Below, piece by piece: positions 25,775-34,112 of a DNA stretch of 64,000 nucleotides. Location: the NCBI GenBank assembly GCA_024693845.1, contig JAILKJ010000045.1, positions 62,001 to 126,000 of the forward strand, in the 5' to 3' direction. Below the pieces are notes generated by a model. The model had not been told where the DNA came from. It was given only the letters and a program-made list of their open reading frames with translations, and searched no databases. Every line of letters starts with the position of its first letter. Positions within the stretch are counted from its first letter, which is position 1. This DNA is from Lachnospiraceae bacterium. GTDB taxonomy: Bacteria > Bacillota > Clostridia > Lachnospirales > Lachnospiraceae. Position numbers and translations under genes: made by a program.

Positions 25775-27076
25775 ATGAACAAACCCAGGGTGATCACCTA
25801 CCACGGCGACGTGGAAACGACTTCGTATTTTATGAGCCGGATCGAAGGGCAGCTGCGCGCGGACGGATATGAGGTTTTCCCGCTTCGCTATGATGCTCGG
25901 GACGGCAGCGTAGAGGAGTGGCTTGACGGCGCAGGCGCGGGAACGGTTTTTCTGACCTTTAACTTCGCGGGGATCTACAGCAAGGATGCATATCGCGTCT
26001 TACCGCAAGGCGAAGAGCAATACGAAGAGCAATCTGAAGAGCGATCTGAAGAGGCTGCCGATATGCTGGTAGACGCATACGATCTGCAATGTGTCAATAT
26101 CATCGTGGATCATCCCTATCACTATCATGACTTTCTCTATGAACAGATCGCCCTTCGGCAGGAGCGATATCTGCAGTTTTGTATCGACAAGGGGCATGTT
26201 GTCTATATGGAGCGGTATTTTCCGGAGATCAGACTTGGCGGATTCCTCCCCAGCGGGGGCACTGCATTAGAAGCGACGGGCGATAGCGGAGTGCAGGCAG
26301 ATACACCACCGGCTGATACGTTAGCAGACACGAACTCATGGGAAAAGCGCCCCATCGACGTTTTATTCGCAGCCACCTATGTTCCGCCCGATGGGTTTTC
26401 GATCTTTATCGAAAGAAACGGACCGGAGTATGCGGCCTTCTATCATTCCATGCTGGATGAGGCCTTGGCGGATCCGGAGGCGAGACTGGAGGATATCGTA
26501 AGGCGCCGCCTGATCGAAGAGGTGGAAGAGGGGGTAACGGAGGAAGAGATCCGATTAACCCTCGGTCATATCCAGTTTTTGGATTACTATGTACGCTACC
26601 GGCGCCGCGGCGAAGTGGTTCGCAGACTGGCTGAGGCGGGGATCCCAGTGACGATCGTGGGCTCCGGCTGGGAGCATCTCTTTGAAGAAGTGCCGGAAAA
26701 CATCACGCTTCTTCCCTATTGCGACAGCGTTCAGGTGCTGGAACTGATGACAAAGAGCAAGGTGGCGCTGAATGTGCTTCCCTCGTTTCATGAAGGAGCC
26801 CATGACAGGATCTTCAATGCCATGCTCTGCGGCTGTGTCTGCGTCACGGATTCCAACGCCTATTTGGACGGGATCCTGACAAACGGAGAAAACGCGATGA
26901 TCTTTGAAACGCCGCGGGATGCTGCAGGCGCGATCAAAGCGGCGCTGGATAAGGATAACGCTTCTGCCATGAAGGGGCTGGCAGAGCGGGGAAGGCTTCT
27001 TGCGGAGGGCCACACCTGGGAGATCAGGGCAGGGCAGCTGGAGAAAGCGATGGATGAGGCGGGCATTTTTGCCTGA
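25775..27076 (+). CDS. CgeB-like glycosyltransferase with acidic insertion
   Basis: The 433-residue protein has the C-terminal CgeB/Glyco_trans_1_2 domain: VTIVGSGWEHLFEEVPEN near residue 292, then TKSKVALNVLPSFHEGAHDR, IFNAMLCGCVCVTDSNAYLD, and a final ENAMIFETPRDAAGAIKA. It is most like the gene at 19570. The N-terminal half has an unusual acidic stretch (about residues 79-95) built from an imperfectly repeated EEQ/SEE codon unit, followed by CVNIIVDHPYHYHDFLYEQ, and a Thr/Asp-rich linker near residue 170. Its GC content looks higher than that of 19570. The coding start has no strong ribosome binding site except AAGGGACC. The acceptor is unknown. Confidence 0.8.
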   Translation: MNKPRVITYHGDVETTSYFMSRIEGQLRADGYEVFPLRYDARDGSVEEWLDGAGAGTVFLTFNFAGIYSKDAYRVLPQGEEQYEEQSEERSEEAADMLVDAYDLQCVNIIVDHPYHYHDFLYEQIALRQERYLQFCIDKGHVVYMERYFPEIRLGGFLPSGGTALEATGDSGVQADTPPADTLADTNSWEKRPIDVLFAATYVPPDGFSIFIERNGPEYAAFYHSMLDEALADPEARLEDIVRRRLIEEVEEGVTEEEIRLTLGHIQFLDYYVRYRRRGEVVRRLAEAGIPVTIVGSGWEHLFEEVPENITLLPYCDSVQVLELMTKSKVALNVLPSFHEGAHDRIFNAMLCGCVCVTDSNAYLDGILTNGENAMIFETPRDAAGAIKAALDKDNASAMKGLAERGRLLAEGHTWEIRAGQLEKAMDEAGIFA

Positions 27077-27147
27077 AAAATATGATCATGAGCGGAAGAG
27101 GTTTCCGCTGTAGAATATAAACTGGGGTATGATAAGGAGGAGGTTAC

Positions 27148-27633
27148 ATGGCAAAGTTACAGGAGGGTGCTGTCCGGCTGATCAATGAGATCTGTGACAG
27201 GTACAAAAATGAAAAGACGCCGCTGATGATGATCCTGAGCGATATCCAAAATGAATACGGATATATCCCGCTTGAGGTACAGGAAGTGGTGTCGAAAAGA
27301 ACGGGGATCTCCGTTGCGGAGATATACGGAGTTGTCACCTTCTATTCGTTCTTTTCGCTGGAGCCTAAGGGGAAATACGTGATCGGGTGCTGTCTGGGAA
27401 CGGCCTGCTATGTCAAGGGTGCCCAGATCGTCATCGATCGTTTTTCCGAGCTGCTGGGGATCGGCCCGGGTCAGACCACGGCGGACGGACTGTTCACCCT
27501 GGATGCCCTGCGCTGTATCGGCGCCTGCGGTATCGCGCCCGCGGTAAGCATCAACGGCAAGGTGTATCCGAAGGTGGATGTGGAAGAGGTTGAAGGGATC
27601 ATAGACTTCTACAGGAAGGAGGCGACGGCATGA
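27148..27633 (+). CDS. hydC: Electron-bifurcating [FeFe]-hydrogenase, NuoE-like subunit HydC
   Basis: This 161-residue thioredoxin-like [2Fe-2S] protein is homologous to NuoE of complex I. The cluster cysteines are visible as CCLGTACYVKGAQ near residue 84 and CIGACGIAPAVSING near 124. It is the small subunit of trimeric HydABC, which couples H2 formation or oxidation to NAD(P)H and, in bifurcating forms, ferredoxin. The HydB ATG overlaps its stop (ATGA), showing translational coupling. It has a strong GGAGGAGG ribosome binding site. An AGCGGAA/TTCCGCT hairpin lies just upstream at about 27091-27109. Family assignment is firm; bifurcation is inferred from the trimeric layout. Confidence 0.92.
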   Translation: MAKLQEGAVRLINEICDRYKNEKTPLMMILSDIQNEYGYIPLEVQEVVSKRTGISVAEIYGVVTFYSFFSLEPKGKYVIGCCLGTACYVKGAQIVIDRFSELLGIGPGQTTADGLFTLDALRCIGACGIAPAVSINGKVYPKVDVEEVEGIIDFYRKEATA

Positions 27634-29519
27634 ATCCGATCACAACGATAGATGAGCTGGAAAAAACAACACAGCAGTGCGAGAAAAACATGGAGACCAA
27701 GCTTAGCGGCGCGGACGAAAAACGTCACATCGTTTTGTGCGGCGGTACGGGTTGTCTCTCCAATAATTCAAAAGAGATCGCGGCCAAGTTCAAAGAAATG
27801 CTGGCCAGGAAGGGACTGAACGAAAAAGCCACCATCAATCTGGCCGGGTGCTTCGGCTTCTGTTCCCAGGGTCCCTTTGTGAAGATCTATCCGGAAGATA
27901 CGCTTTACAGGCTTGTTACTGTAGATGATGTGGAAGAGATCGTGGACCGGGATATCGGAAAGGGCGAGGTGGTTGAACGCCTTCTGTATGTGGATCCGGT
28001 TTCCGGCCGGAAGGTCTCCAAGCAGGATGATATCACTTTTTATAAGAAGCAGCGCAGGATCGCGTTGCATGGCTGCGGGGTTATCAATCCCGAGAAACTG
28101 GAAGAAGCGCTGGGCTATGGCGCTTTCAAAGGTTTGAAAAAGGCCCTGTCCATGACGCCCAAGGAAGTTGCGGATCAGGTACTTCTCTCGGGACTTCGGG
28201 GAAGAGGCGGCGGCGGATTCCCTGCCGGACGCAAGTGGATGTTTGCCCTTTCTTCGGAGGGGGATGAGAAATATGTTGTTTGTAACGGAGACGAAGGCGA
28301 TCCCGGTGCGTTTATGGATCGTTCGATCCTGGAAGGCAACCCGCTTGCCGTCATTGAAGGTATGATGATCGCCGGATATGCCATCGGTGCTCATGAAGGA
28401 TATTTTTATGTTCGTGCCGAGTATCCCATCGCGGTTGAGCGTCTCAGGAAAGCCATTGCCCAGGCCAGAGAGGCTTCTCTGCTGGGGAAGAACATCCTGG
28501 GGAGCGGATTTGACTTTGACTGTCATATAAGGCTCGGTGCGGGGGCTTTTGTCTGCGGTGAGGAAACGGCTCTTCTTAACTCCATCGAGGGTAAGAGAGG
28601 TATGCCGAGACCCCGTCCGCCTTTCCCTGCCGTAAAAGGACTCTGGGGCAAGCCCACCATTGTCAACAATGTGGAAACCCTGGCTTGCGTGCCCTATATC
28701 ATGAGAGAAGGCGCTGCCGAGTTTGCAAAGGTGGGCACGGACGGCTCCAAGGGAACCAAGGTGTTTGCCCTGGGCGGAAAAGTAAATAACGTAGGTCTGG
28801 TTGAGGTACCCATGGGTACAACGCTGAGAGAGCTGATCTATGATATCGGCGGCGGTATCCCCGGCGACAAGAAATTTAAAGCCATCCAGACAGGCGGCCC
28901 TTCCGGCGGCTGTCTGACGGAAGAGTATCTTGACGAGCCCATTGACTTTGATAATCTGGTACAGAAGGGCTCCATGATGGGCTCCGGCGGTGCCATCGTT
29001 ATGGACGAAGACAACTGTATGGTGGATGTGGCCAAATTCTATATGGAATTCATCTGTGATGAATCCTGCGGAAAATGTTCACCCTGCAGAGTGGGAACCA
29101 AGAGGATCCTGGAGATCCTTACCAGGATAGTGGAAGGCCAGGGGGAGATGGAGGACCTGGATACCCTGGAAGAGCTTTCCAAGACCATCCGCAAAAACTC
29201 TCTTTGTGCGCTGGGACAGACGGCATCAAATCCGGTCAATTCCACCCTGCGGCATTTCAAAGACGAGTATATAGCACATATCGTGGAAAAGCGCTGTCCC
29301 GCCCATGTATGCAAGCATCTCAGTCAGTACAAGATCAATCCGGAGATCTGTATCGGCTGCGGTCTGTGTGCGAGAAACTGTCCGGCAGGCTGTATCTCCA
29401 GGACGGACTATATACCCGAAGGACACAAGCTCGCTTCCTTTGCCATTGATCAGGAAAAATGTGCAAAGTGCGGTCTTTGTAGGAGTAACTGCAAATTCAA
29501 TGCGATCACCAGAGACTAA
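27630..29519 (+). CDS. hydB: [FeFe]-hydrogenase, NuoF-like flavoprotein subunit HydB
   Basis: The 629-residue subunit binds FMN and NAD(P)H and carries several clusters. In order: an N-terminal thioredoxin-like [2Fe-2S] domain (CGGTGCLSNNSKE near residue 36; CFGFCSQGPFVKI near 75), the NuoF core with GLRGRGGGGFPAGRKWMF near 190 and NGDEGDPGAFMDRS near 218, and an SLBB-like region. A [4Fe-4S] site follows at ESCGKCSPCRVGTKR near 480. The C-terminal two-cluster ferredoxin domain has CIGCGLCARNCPAGCI and CAKCGLCRSNCKFNAI. This is the HydB architecture of trimeric hydrogenases, longer than NuoF of complex I. It lies between hydC and hydA. Confidence 0.95.
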   Translation: MNPITTIDELEKTTQQCEKNMETKLSGADEKRHIVLCGGTGCLSNNSKEIAAKFKEMLARKGLNEKATINLAGCFGFCSQGPFVKIYPEDTLYRLVTVDDVEEIVDRDIGKGEVVERLLYVDPVSGRKVSKQDDITFYKKQRRIALHGCGVINPEKLEEALGYGAFKGLKKALSMTPKEVADQVLLSGLRGRGGGGFPAGRKWMFALSSEGDEKYVVCNGDEGDPGAFMDRSILEGNPLAVIEGMMIAGYAIGAHEGYFYVRAEYPIAVERLRKAIAQAREASLLGKNILGSGFDFDCHIRLGAGAFVCGEETALLNSIEGKRGMPRPRPPFPAVKGLWGKPTIVNNVETLACVPYIMREGAAEFAKVGTDGSKGTKVFALGGKVNNVGLVEVPMGTTLRELIYDIGGGIPGDKKFKAIQTGGPSGGCLTEEYLDEPIDFDNLVQKGSMMGSGGAIVMDEDNCMVDVAKFYMEFICDESCGKCSPCRVGTKRILEILTRIVEGQGEMEDLDTLEELSKTIRKNSLCALGQTASNPVNSTLRHFKDEYIAHIVEKRCPAHVCKHLSQYKINPEICIGCGLCARNCPAGCISRTDYIPEGHKLASFAIDQEKCAKCGLCRSNCKFNAITRD

Positions 29520-29533
29520 GGAGGAAGCGAAGT

Positions 29534-31318
29534 ATGTCATTGATCAATATAAAAATCGAGGGTATTCCCTATCAGATAGAAGACGGACAGACCATTTTGC
29601 AGGCTGCAAAAAAATGCGGATACGAGATCCCTTCTCTTTGCTCCTTTAATAACGGAGAGTGCAGTCAGGGATCCTGCCGCGTCTGTCTTGTGGAAGTAAA
29701 AGGTGCACGCGGGCTGGTGGCAAGCTGTGTATATCCTGTTAATGACGGGATGGAGATCAGCATTTCTTCTGCGGAAGCCGTGGCTGCCAGAAGGAGAAGC
29801 GTGGAGCTTTTACTTTCGGATCACAATCAGTTCTGTCAGGCCTGTGACAAAAACGGAAAATGTGAGCTGCTTCATGTGGCCAATGTAACGGATGCCAGAT
29901 CCGGCATTTTTCCCGGTTCTCACAACAGGGTACATCTTGATGAGGTGGCACCGGGTCTTGTGCGGGATACATCCAAGTGCATTCTCTGCGGCAGATGTAT
30001 CGAAAGATGTAAAAATGCCCACGGACTTGGTATTCTGGGCTTTGAAGGCAGAGGCTTTAACACCTTTGTGGCCCCTGCCGGCGACCGCTCTTTCAGTGAC
30101 AGCCCCTGCATCCAGTGCGGTCAGTGCGTCAACGTATGTCCTACCGGCGCCCTCATGGAGCATTCCGAGATCGACAAAGTGGATCACGCTTTGCGATACG
30201 GTAAAAAGATCGTCATCGCGCAGGCGGCTCCTGCAGTACGTGCGGCCCTTGGTGAAGAGTTCGGCTACAAGATCGGAACGCCGGTTACGGGCAGGATGAT
30301 CGCGGCCATGAGAAGACTGGGCTTTGCCAGGGTATATGATGTCAATTTCGGCGCGGATCTGACCATCATGGAAGAGGGGACGGAATTACTGGGACGCCTG
30401 AAAAACGGCGGTGTTCTTCCCATGATCACCTCCTGCTCACCGGGGTGGATCAACTTTGCCGAATACAATTACGGAGATCTTTTACCCCATCTGTCATCCT
30501 GCAAGTCACCCCATCAGATGCAGGGTGCCATCCTTAAGTCCTATTGGGCGAAACAGAATGATGTGGCACCGGAGGATATCTTCGTTGTATCCGTTATGCC
30601 CTGTACGGCCAAAAAATTCGAAAGACAGAGAGAGCAGCTGAAGGTGAACGGTATTTGTGATGTGGATGCCGTGATCACCACAAGAGAACTGGCCAGGATG
30701 ATCAAGAGAGCCGGTATCATTTTTGACAGGCTTCCTGAAGAAGAGTGGGATCGGGATATCATGGGCACCTATACGGGTGCTGCCGATATATTCGGTGTGA
30801 CCGGCGGTGTAATGGAAGCTGCTCTTCGTACAGTCTATTTCAAGCTGACCGGTAAAGAAGCGGAGCCCGTAGAGTTTAAGGATGTGCGCGGACATGATGC
30901 GGGGATCAGGGAGGCATCGCTGGATATCAATGATACTACGGTCAATGTGGCCGTTGCCTCCGGTATGAAGGCTGCCAGGATCCTGCTGGATGAGATCCGG
31001 GAAGGCAGATCCAAGTATCAGTTCATTGAGATCATGGGATGCCCCGGCGGCTGTATCAACGGCGGCGGCCAGCCCTACGTCCGTGAATTTTTCCTGCCGA
31101 ATGAGGATGACGATATCCTGGAGACCTATAAGGAAAAAAGAGCGGCTGCGCTTTATTCGGAAGATGAAAGAAATACCATCAGGCAGTCTCATAACAACCC
31201 CCAGATCCGGGAACTGTATGAGAAGTTCCTGGGCGAGCCCAACAGCCATAAGTGTCACGAGCTTTTGCACACCACCTATGCGCCCAGGGAAGGCTACAAT
31301 GAGCTGAAGGATGAGTAA
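29534..31318 (+). CDS. hydA: [FeFe]-hydrogenase catalytic subunit HydA
   Basis: The 594-residue catalytic subunit holds the H-cluster. N-terminal domains are a plant-type [2Fe-2S] ferredoxin (CSFNNGECSQGSCRVCLVE near residue 35), a His-ligated [4Fe-4S] site (SDHNQFCQACDKNGKCEL near 95), and two [4Fe-4S] sites (CILCGRCIERC and CIQCGQCVNVCPTGA). The three H-cluster signatures are present: TSCSPGWINF near 300, MPCTAKKFE near 356 and MGCPGGCINGGGQP near 503. The C-terminal small-subunit-like segment ends with HKCHELLHTTYAPRE. All key cysteines look intact. Maturases HydEFG are not in the window and must be elsewhere for activity. Confidence 0.96.
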   Translation: MSLINIKIEGIPYQIEDGQTILQAAKKCGYEIPSLCSFNNGECSQGSCRVCLVEVKGARGLVASCVYPVNDGMEISISSAEAVAARRRSVELLLSDHNQFCQACDKNGKCELLHVANVTDARSGIFPGSHNRVHLDEVAPGLVRDTSKCILCGRCIERCKNAHGLGILGFEGRGFNTFVAPAGDRSFSDSPCIQCGQCVNVCPTGALMEHSEIDKVDHALRYGKKIVIAQAAPAVRAALGEEFGYKIGTPVTGRMIAAMRRLGFARVYDVNFGADLTIMEEGTELLGRLKNGGVLPMITSCSPGWINFAEYNYGDLLPHLSSCKSPHQMQGAILKSYWAKQNDVAPEDIFVVSVMPCTAKKFERQREQLKVNGICDVDAVITTRELARMIKRAGIIFDRLPEEEWDRDIMGTYTGAADIFGVTGGVMEAALRTVYFKLTGKEAEPVEFKDVRGHDAGIREASLDINDTTVNVAVASGMKAARILLDEIREGRSKYQFIEIMGCPGGCINGGGQPYVREFFLPNEDDDILETYKEKRAAALYSEDERNTIRQSHNNPQIRELYEKFLGEPNSHKCHELLHTTYAPREGYNELKDE

Positions 31319-31338
31319 AAGGAAAACAGGAGGAGAGA

Positions 31339-32364
31339 ATGGAAACGGGAGAGCTTAAGATCCTGGCCCTGATCACGGCCAGGAGCGGTTCCAAAAGTGT
31401 GAAGGATAAAAATATCCGCCCCATTGACGGAAAGCCCATGCTGGCTTATTCGGTGGAGCATGCCAAGGCATCAAAGTATATCAACCGCATCGTACTTACG
31501 ACGGACAGCGAGAAGTATGCCGAGATCGGAAAGGAGTACGGAGCCGAGGTGCCCTTCATCCGTCCGGCGGAGTATGCTACGGATTCTGCCCTGGATATCG
31601 ATGTGTTTGAGCATGCACTGGGCTTTTTGCGGGATCAGGAAGGCTACGAGCCGGACCTGGTGGTGCATCTTCGCCCCACCTATCCCTTCAGGGATGTATC
31701 AGACATTGATACCATGATAGAAAAAATGCTCACCGACGATACCATCGATGCCCTTCGCAGCGTCAAGAAAAATACCGTTGTTCCGCATAAGATGTGGTAT
31801 CTGAAGGAGGACGGACTGCTGGATCCTTTGATGAAGGATATCCCGGAGGCTTACAACATGCCCCGCCAGGTTCTTCCCGATACCTATATCCAGAACGGGA
31901 ACGTGGATCTGCTGCGTCCCCGCTGTATCTGGGAGTACCATTCCATGACGGGAAAGAAGATCATGGGATATGAGATGAAGGAAATGTACGACGTGGATAC
32001 GCCGGAGGATTTTGACCGGGTGGACAGAGTACTCCGCGCCCGCAAGGGAGGACAGCAGTTTGTCTTTGATATTGACGGCGTGATCGCTACATACCGGGAC
32101 GATCTGGCCTATGAAAAAGCCCTTCCGAATCAGAGAATGATCGATATCATCAATCAGCTGTATGACTGGGGCAACAGGATCGTTCTGTATACTGCCCGGG
32201 GATATGTGACTAAGATCGACTGGCGGCCGGTTACGGAGAAGCAGATGGAAGAGTGGGGACTGAAATACCACGAGCTTTTGTTTACCAAACCCAACGCAGA
32301 CTTCTATGTGGATGATAAGATGATGGATATTGAGTTTCTGTATCACGAGTTTTCAAAGAAGTGA
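31339..32364 (+). CDS. CMP-sugar synthetase (NeuA/PseF-like) fused to a HAD phosphatase-like domain
   Basis: Residues 1-230 form an acylneuraminate cytidylyltransferase: LALITARSGSKSVKDKNIRP with its CTP loop, LVVHLRPTYPFRDVSDIDTM near 105, and the Mg-binding YDVDTPEDFDRVD near 218. Residues 235-341 form a HAD domain with motif I FDIDGVIAT and a later FYVDDKMMDIEFL. Fusions of CMP-sialic-type synthetases to a HAD phosphatase are known in nonulosonic acid pathways. GGAGGAG precedes the ATG, and only 20 bp separate it from hydA, so it is likely cotranscribed with the hydrogenase. It would activate a nonulosonic acid for the Maf transferase, with the sugar unknown. Confidence 0.85.
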   Translation: METGELKILALITARSGSKSVKDKNIRPIDGKPMLAYSVEHAKASKYINRIVLTTDSEKYAEIGKEYGAEVPFIRPAEYATDSALDIDVFEHALGFLRDQEGYEPDLVVHLRPTYPFRDVSDIDTMIEKMLTDDTIDALRSVKKNTVVPHKMWYLKEDGLLDPLMKDIPEAYNMPRQVLPDTYIQNGNVDLLRPRCIWEYHSMTGKKIMGYEMKEMYDVDTPEDFDRVDRVLRARKGGQQFVFDIDGVIATYRDDLAYEKALPNQRMIDIINQLYDWGNRIVLYTARGYVTKIDWRPVTEKQMEEWGLKYHELLFTKPNADFYVDDKMMDIEFLYHEFSKK

Positions 32365-32393
32365 CGCAAACCGGATAAACGGAAAAAAGACAT

Positions 32394-32429
32394 GAAAAAA
32401 GCTGCTCGCATCTGCCGGGCAGCTTTTTC
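32394..32429. terminator. Bidirectional terminator between convergent genes
   Basis: GAAAAAGCTGC and GCAGCTTTTTC (within 32394-32405 and 32419-32429) form an 11-bp stem. The A tract on one side and T tract on the other let it end both the CMP-sugar synthetase transcript and the minus-strand FliD-like gene, whose stop codon it overlaps. Confidence 0.85.
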
Positions 32430-33738
32430 AGCAGTAGTTGTTGAAGAGGAAACCGCTGTAAGCGCTTGTGGTGTAGGGATCCACAAAGTTCTTACCGGGG
32501 TTCTTATAGGCTACTATCGTTTTATTTACATATTCCATAGGGTTCAGCGTGATCTGGCTGGTCTTCCGCAGCATGGAGTTTGCGAAATCCTTTACCGGTC
32601 CCATGGTTGTGGCAGCATCCTGAGAGGAGGCGGCGGATTTGAGCTTCTCGTCATCGATGTTCAGCCGCCCCTGATCATCAAAGGTAAGGCCGATGGCATC
32701 CAGATCCGAGGCGTAGTGCCTTGTCATGAAGCTGATCTGGCTGTGGAGAAGAGAACTCTTGGTGTGCTCCCCCGTAACCTTGAAGGTATTGTCCAGGAAG
32801 GAATTATAGCTGCCCACCAGAGAGTGGATGTTCTCTGCCAGGGAGTCCACGTCTCCCTTCAGACCGATCTCGGTGGCAATGCCCGGTTCAGGGGAGAGCC
32901 CCTGGAGGGTTACCTCATATTGCTTGTCTATGGTAAAAGTATTGGAGGAGGCTCTTCTCTCGATGCCATTGATCTCGAAGAGGGCATCCGAAGGCTTCTC
33001 CATAACTCTGTTCAGCCCCAGGTAATCTACGATACCGCTGCTCTGGGAGGTATTGTCATCGCTGATGGAGAAGATCAGCTCCTTTTGCTGGACGCCGGTC
33101 TGGGTGGAGGACAGCTTCAGGGAGGAATTCCCGCGGCCGTCTTCAAGGACCTGTCCTTCCACACCGATCTCCGCATTGGTGATCAGCCTGGCCAGTCTGT
33201 CCTGGATATCACGGTTGGTATCCTCCTCGCGGATCTGGAACTGGAACTCGTAGCCGATGTCATTGATGGAAAGATCAAAGGAATAAGCGGAGGGATGAAG
33301 CCCTATCACTTCTTCCGAAGCAAGGTAATTACCCACATTCTCCTGAGGGAAAGCCAGCTTGGCAACGGCGAGCTCAAAAGTGGGAGCCGTTTCCGTACCA
33401 TCATTACCGAGGTAGCGTACCGTTGCGATCTCCGGACGCGTAGAATAGGGAAGCTTGTTATCCAAAACGCTGCTTTCATCCATGTGATCCTGGGTGGAAA
33501 GAACGGCGTTCCTGAAGGAACGGGCATTCTCTTTAAGCGAAATAGCATAAGCCTTAGCTTCGTCACTGCGATCAAGGATAGCCAGAGGGGATTCTTTATT
33601 CAGTTTAACGATGGAATTATAGACTTTCTTCAGATCGTCCTTCTTATGAGCGTCGAGTGAAGAATTCGTCCTGGGTGCATACTCTGCCAGATAGTGATTA
33701 TATACCTGGTTGAGTGCATCGAAATTAACGCCTGCCAT
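32428..33738 (-). CDS. Second, divergent FliD-like flagellar cap/hook-associated protein
   Basis: This 436-residue gene shows FliD features but is not the main fliD. IGLTFDDQGRLNIDDEKLKS near residue 345 is a typical FliD_C segment, and the SSNTFTIDKQYEVTLQGLSP block near 265 matches the FliD hook-loop motif. The N terminus (MAGVNFDALNQVYNHYLAEY) lacks the usual I.G..SGLDT start, and the C terminus ends YSGFLFNNYC instead of a long coiled coil. AGAAAGGAGG precedes the start on the minus strand. I found no sigma-28-like promoter for it. It could cap a specialised filament, act as an adhesin on the filament tip, or be an export-associated FliD relative in glycosylated flagella. Confidence 0.8.
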   Translation of the reverse strand: MAGVNFDALNQVYNHYLAEYAPRTNSSLDAHKKDDLKKVYNSIVKLNKESPLAILDRSDEAKAYAISLKENARSFRNAVLSTQDHMDESSVLDNKLPYSTRPEIATVRYLGNDGTETAPTFELAVAKLAFPQENVGNYLASEEVIGLHPSAYSFDLSINDIGYEFQFQIREEDTNRDIQDRLARLITNAEIGVEGQVLEDGRGNSSLKLSSTQTGVQQKELIFSISDDNTSQSSGIVDYLGLNRVMEKPSDALFEINGIERRASSNTFTIDKQYEVTLQGLSPEPGIATEIGLKGDVDSLAENIHSLVGSYNSFLDNTFKVTGEHTKSSLLHSQISFMTRHYASDLDAIGLTFDDQGRLNIDDEKLKSAASSQDAATTMGPVKDFANSMLRKTSQITLNPMEYVNKTIVAYKNPGKNFVDPYTTSAYSGFLFNNYC

Positions 33739-33902
33739 CAGAAGCCCTCCTTTCTTCCTTGAAATTTGCCTTGTCTGTGGGACGGAATCGACATATCCGT
33801 GTCAATGTCCCGGCGTGGGCATATAAAAAATGGCGCTAAAAAGCTATTTTTATGTCTCTACACTATCATAAAACAGGGTAAAATGCAAGTGTTTTTCACG
33901 AA

Positions 33903-33926
33903 AAAACCGCTTAAAATGGCGGTTTT
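33903..33926. terminator. Terminator-like hairpin in the rpmG upstream region
   Basis: AAAACCGC (33903-33910) pairs with GCGGTTTT (33919-33926) around an 8-nt loop, with A and T tracts on the flanks. No known gene reads into it from either side in the window except distant ones, so its role is unclear. Confidence 0.5.
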
Positions 33927-34048
33927 AAAAGGTTTCATAGATATTGATACGGTTTATGTAAACGATACCACATATGGTGCATTTTTTGAAAGAAATTTCC
34001 TATGTTATAGCGAAACCGAAGCAGAGAAAAAATTTTTTATAAAAATGT

Positions 34049-34077
34049 TTGACGAACTGCGTTGCTTATGCTATTCT
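34049..34077 (+). promoter_or_regulatory. Promoter of the rpmG-secE-nusG operon
   Basis: TTGACG (34049-34054), a 17-nt spacer and TATTCT (34072-34077) form a good sigma-70-type promoter. The expected start is near 34084, about 53 nt before rpmG. Confidence 0.8.
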
Positions 34078-34089
34078 GTTTAGGCATAG

Positions 34090-34112
34090 GAGACGAGGCT
34101 GTCTCTTTTTTT
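34090..34112 (+). terminator. Small leader hairpin with T tract before rpmG
   Basis: GAGAC (34090-34094) pairs with GTCTC (34101-34105) and is followed by seven T residues (34106-34112). It sits only a few nucleotides after the predicted transcription start, so it may attenuate rpmG expression; a 5-bp stem is short. Confidence 0.4.

Noticed and set aside
27148-31318. Part of respiratory complex I (nuoEFG)
   Set aside because: The third gene carries all three H-cluster signatures and the second has a two-cluster ferredoxin tail, so it is a hydrogenase.
32392-33660. Plus-strand frame of 422 codons opposite the FliD-like gene
   Set aside because: The minus-strand product has FliD features and a good ribosome binding site; the plus frame starts within a terminator.
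33766-34083. Open frame of 105 codons upstream of rpmG
   Set aside because: It reads through a hairpin and the rpmG promoter, has no ribosome binding site and no recognisable protein features.
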